Translations under genes and position numbers: made by a program
Shown here: piece by piece, positions 62,674-64,000 of the stretch
Layout of the letters: every line of letters begins with the position of its first letter
Numbering within the stretch: the first letter of the stretch is position 1
Origin: an uncultured Caulobacterales bacterium
GTDB lineage: Bacteria; Pseudomonadota; Alphaproteobacteria; Caulobacterales; Caulobacteraceae
Assembly: GCA_903840435.1 (NCBI GenBank)
Contig: CAIMFV010000047.1
Span: 1 to 64,000 of the forward strand
Direction of reading: 5' to 3'
Length of the DNA: 64,000 nucleotides
Notes under the pieces: model-generated
Told to the model about the DNA's origin: nothing
The model's database searches: none
The model's input: the letters and a program-made list of their open reading frames with translations, nothing else

Positions 62674-63156
62674 TCAGCTCTGGGCTGGTGCGCCTGCATC
62701 CCAACGTCTGGCGTCGACATAGTCGGTGTCGCGCGGCGTAATCCAGCGGGCTTCGCCCTCGGTATAGCTTTTTTTCCAAAAGGGCGCCCGCGACTTGAGG
62801 AAATCCATAATCTGGTCGGCCCCTTCAAAGGCTGCCCGGCGGTGGGGCGCCGCTGTGGCGACAAAGACGATGGTCTCTCCCACCGCAATGCGCCCAATTC
62901 TATGAATGATGGCCACCGCGCTCAATCCGTGGCGGGCCTGGGCGGCTTGCGCCATCTCCATGATGTGCGTTTCGACAAAACCTTTATAGGTTTCAAGCTC
63001 TAAGGCCTGGGTGCTCCCGGCTTCGGATCTGACCCGCCCGGTGAAACTGACCACAGCGCCGCTCTCGCGCGATAAGCGAAGTTCAAAGGCACGCAAAGCT
63101 TCCGCGGCGTCAAAAGGCGCGTCCGTGATCTGCAAGTGGGGGCGACTGACGTCCAT
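62674..63156 (-). CDS. moaE: Molybdopterin synthase catalytic subunit MoaE
   Basis: 160 residues from the ATG at 63156; a GTG two codons upstream is the other option, and neither has a clear ribosome site. Conserved parts are VVSFTGRVRSEAG, LELETYKGFVETHIMEMA, IIHRIGRIAVGETIVFVATAAPHRRAAFEGADQIMDFLKSRAPFWKKSY with the catalytic lysines. MoaE binds the sulfur carrier MoaD and adds the dithiolene sulfurs. moaD, which usually sits directly upstream, is not seen in the 111 bp before it. Confidence 0.94.
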   Translation of the reverse strand: MDVSRPHLQITDAPFDAAEALRAFELRLSRESGAVVSFTGRVRSEAGSTQALELETYKGFVETHIMEMAQAAQARHGLSAVAIIHRIGRIAVGETIVFVATAAPHRRAAFEGADQIMDFLKSRAPFWKKSYTEGEARWITPRDTDYVDARRWDAGAPAQS

Positions 63157-63267
63157 CCTCACTAGATAGCATCGCCGCCCCGTTGTAACAGGGGGGGGAG
63201 AGGAGATAGAGGCCTTAGCCGATCATGCTAAGCTTTCGGGGTCGATTCGCAAACGAGGGGCGAAACC

Positions 63268-63750
63268 TTGAGACGAGGCGTGTGTCACGGCTGGCGGTCC
63301 CCTCGGGCGAGCTCTTTCCGAACCGCCCAGATCCGAGTGGGGCTTGGCCTGAGCCTGAGCCTTGTCTTGAGCGTCAACGTGATCGCGGCTGTGCCAAAGC
63401 TCCCGCCAGACCGCTTCGATTTGCAATGCAAGATCTCGCGCATCTTGCCGCGCGCCAAGCCGATGGGCGAGAAGCACTTCCGCATCGACTTGCAATCCAA
63501 GGCCTGGTGTGAGGATCGCTGCGAGGTGACGTCTGATCTCGTGCTGCAAGAAGATAATTTGGTGCTTAACCTCGCCGACGCGCCAGCGGGCCCAGCCCGT
63601 GTGCATCGGGTGATCAGCTTCAGTCGCCGCACCGCCGACCTGCGTGACGAGCGCACCACAACCCTTGACGGCGATCTGGTGGGCACAGAATTGCTCAGTG
63701 GTCGCTGCCGTCTCCGACCCTTTTCCGGCATCGGCAAGAAGCTGTTTTAG
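63268..63750 (+). CDS. Hypothetical exported protein, unknown function
   Basis: 160 residues starting at a TTG (63268) with GAGGGG 8 bases upstream; a GTG at 63280 is also possible. Residues ~22-42 form a signal-peptide-like segment (VGLGLSLSLVLSVNVIAAVPK). The mature part is basic with a single early Cys (FDLQCKISRIL), a close pair CEDRC and a late Cys (SGRCRLRPF), fitting disulfides in the periplasm. The beta-rich tail resembles alphaproteobacterial small exported proteins, but I do not recognise a family. The antisense frame over the same stretch lacks such features. Confidence 0.65.
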   Translation: MRRGVCHGWRSPRASSFRTAQIRVGLGLSLSLVLSVNVIAAVPKLPPDRFDLQCKISRILPRAKPMGEKHFRIDLQSKAWCEDRCEVTSDLVLQEDNLVLNLADAPAGPARVHRVISFSRRTADLRDERTTTLDGDLVGTELLSGRCRLRPFSGIGKKLF

Positions 63751-63771
63751 ACGCGCCTATCCGTCTTGGGC

Positions 63772-64000
63772 CTAGCTGTCCTGATCAATATCATCCGTCA
63801 TCCGACCAATGGCTTGCAGCACGGCGACGATCAAAGGATCGGATCGGTTGAGATGATAGAGCTTGCCGGGGTCTTGGATCACCGCCCCCAGATTGATCAT
63901 CCTTTGCAGCTTTCGACGCACGGTTTCGCGTGGGATATCCGTCATTTGCGAAATCGTGTGGGCGCTTGCCCCGCCAAGGCGACGGCTCTCGGATTTGACC
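63772..64000 (-). CDS. Winged-helix transcriptional regulator, C-terminal part (cut by window end)
   Basis: An open frame on the minus strand running off the right edge; the last 75 residues are visible. They contain a helix-turn-helix (GGASAHTISQMTDIPRETVRRKLQRM) followed by a wing-like INLGAVIQDPGKLYHLN and a short acidic tail ending TDDIDQDS. The arrangement fits a DNA-binding winged helix placed near the C-terminus of a longer regulator. The N-terminal part, and so the effector domain, lies outside the window. It is convergent with the exported protein gene 21 bp away. Confidence 0.75.
   Translation of the reverse strand, partial: VKSESRRLGGASAHTISQMTDIPRETVRRKLQRMINLGAVIQDPGKLYHLNRSDPLIVAVLQAIGRMTDDIDQDS

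Noticed and set aside
63223-63606. 127-residue minus-strand frame over the exported protein
   Set aside because: The plus frame has a signal peptide, cysteine pattern and ribosome site; the minus frame has none.

Overview
The window reads as a gene-dense, GC-rich chromosome segment of a motile alphaproteobacterium related to Caulobacterales. The strongest evidence is the order sciP, fliF, fliG, fliH (flbE), fliN, flbD, flhA, which matches the Caulobacter crescentus class II flagellar locus. Further support comes from a hook operon (fliK-flgD-flgE) divergent from flgK-flgL, from rpsT placed just upstream of dnaA, and from an aerobic-type cobT. No tRNA, rRNA, CRISPR array, prophage or insertion sequence was found.

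Layout. 1-446: four copies of a ~91 bp element with inverted-repeat ends, in a ~117 bp tandem array. 478-9910: metabolic genes, namely an SDR, a quinone oxidoreductase, an isoaspartyl peptidase, rlmN, then a tight group (acyl carrier protein, ketoacyl synthase, HAD phosphatase, alpha/beta hydrolase) and a long acyl-CoA dehydrogenase that looks like methylsuccinyl-CoA dehydrogenase. 10026-15102: a sterol-desaturase-family hydroxylase, a globin-coupled chemoreceptor and a TonB-dependent receptor. 15107-30601: the flagellar block. Two opposed sigma-54 promoters with palindromic sites separate the hook operon from flgKL. CtrA-like boxes lie in front of sciP and fliF.

30598-45727: a POT transporter, SufE, a CoA transferase, an exported S10 peptidase, cobT, a small holin-like membrane protein and a four-gene operon (SDR, lipoprotein cytochrome c, Tat-type aldonolactone oxidase, Tat-type PLP enzyme). 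After these come GNAT-aguB-aguA (agmatine to putrescine) and an exported MsrA. 45877-57000: an OmpA-like protein with 33 consecutive prolines, GT2 and GT39 glycosyltransferases, HMG-CoA lyase, a probable two-subunit acyl-CoA dehydrogenase, two unknown proteins and a class A penicillin-binding protein.

56243-63156: molybdate permease modBC, then rpsT and dnaA with a clear promoter and terminator, then the molybdenum cofactor genes moaE-moaB-moaC-moeA on the other strand. modA, moaA and moaD are not in the window. The right end holds an unknown exported protein and the C-terminal part of a winged-helix regulator cut by the window edge.

The most unusual items are the tandem repeat array, the ACP/KAS/HAD/hydrolase group, the putative periplasmic flavin-cytochrome-PLP operon, and the compact regulatory region between the hook operon and flgK. 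Family calls rest on motifs read by eye; no database search was run.
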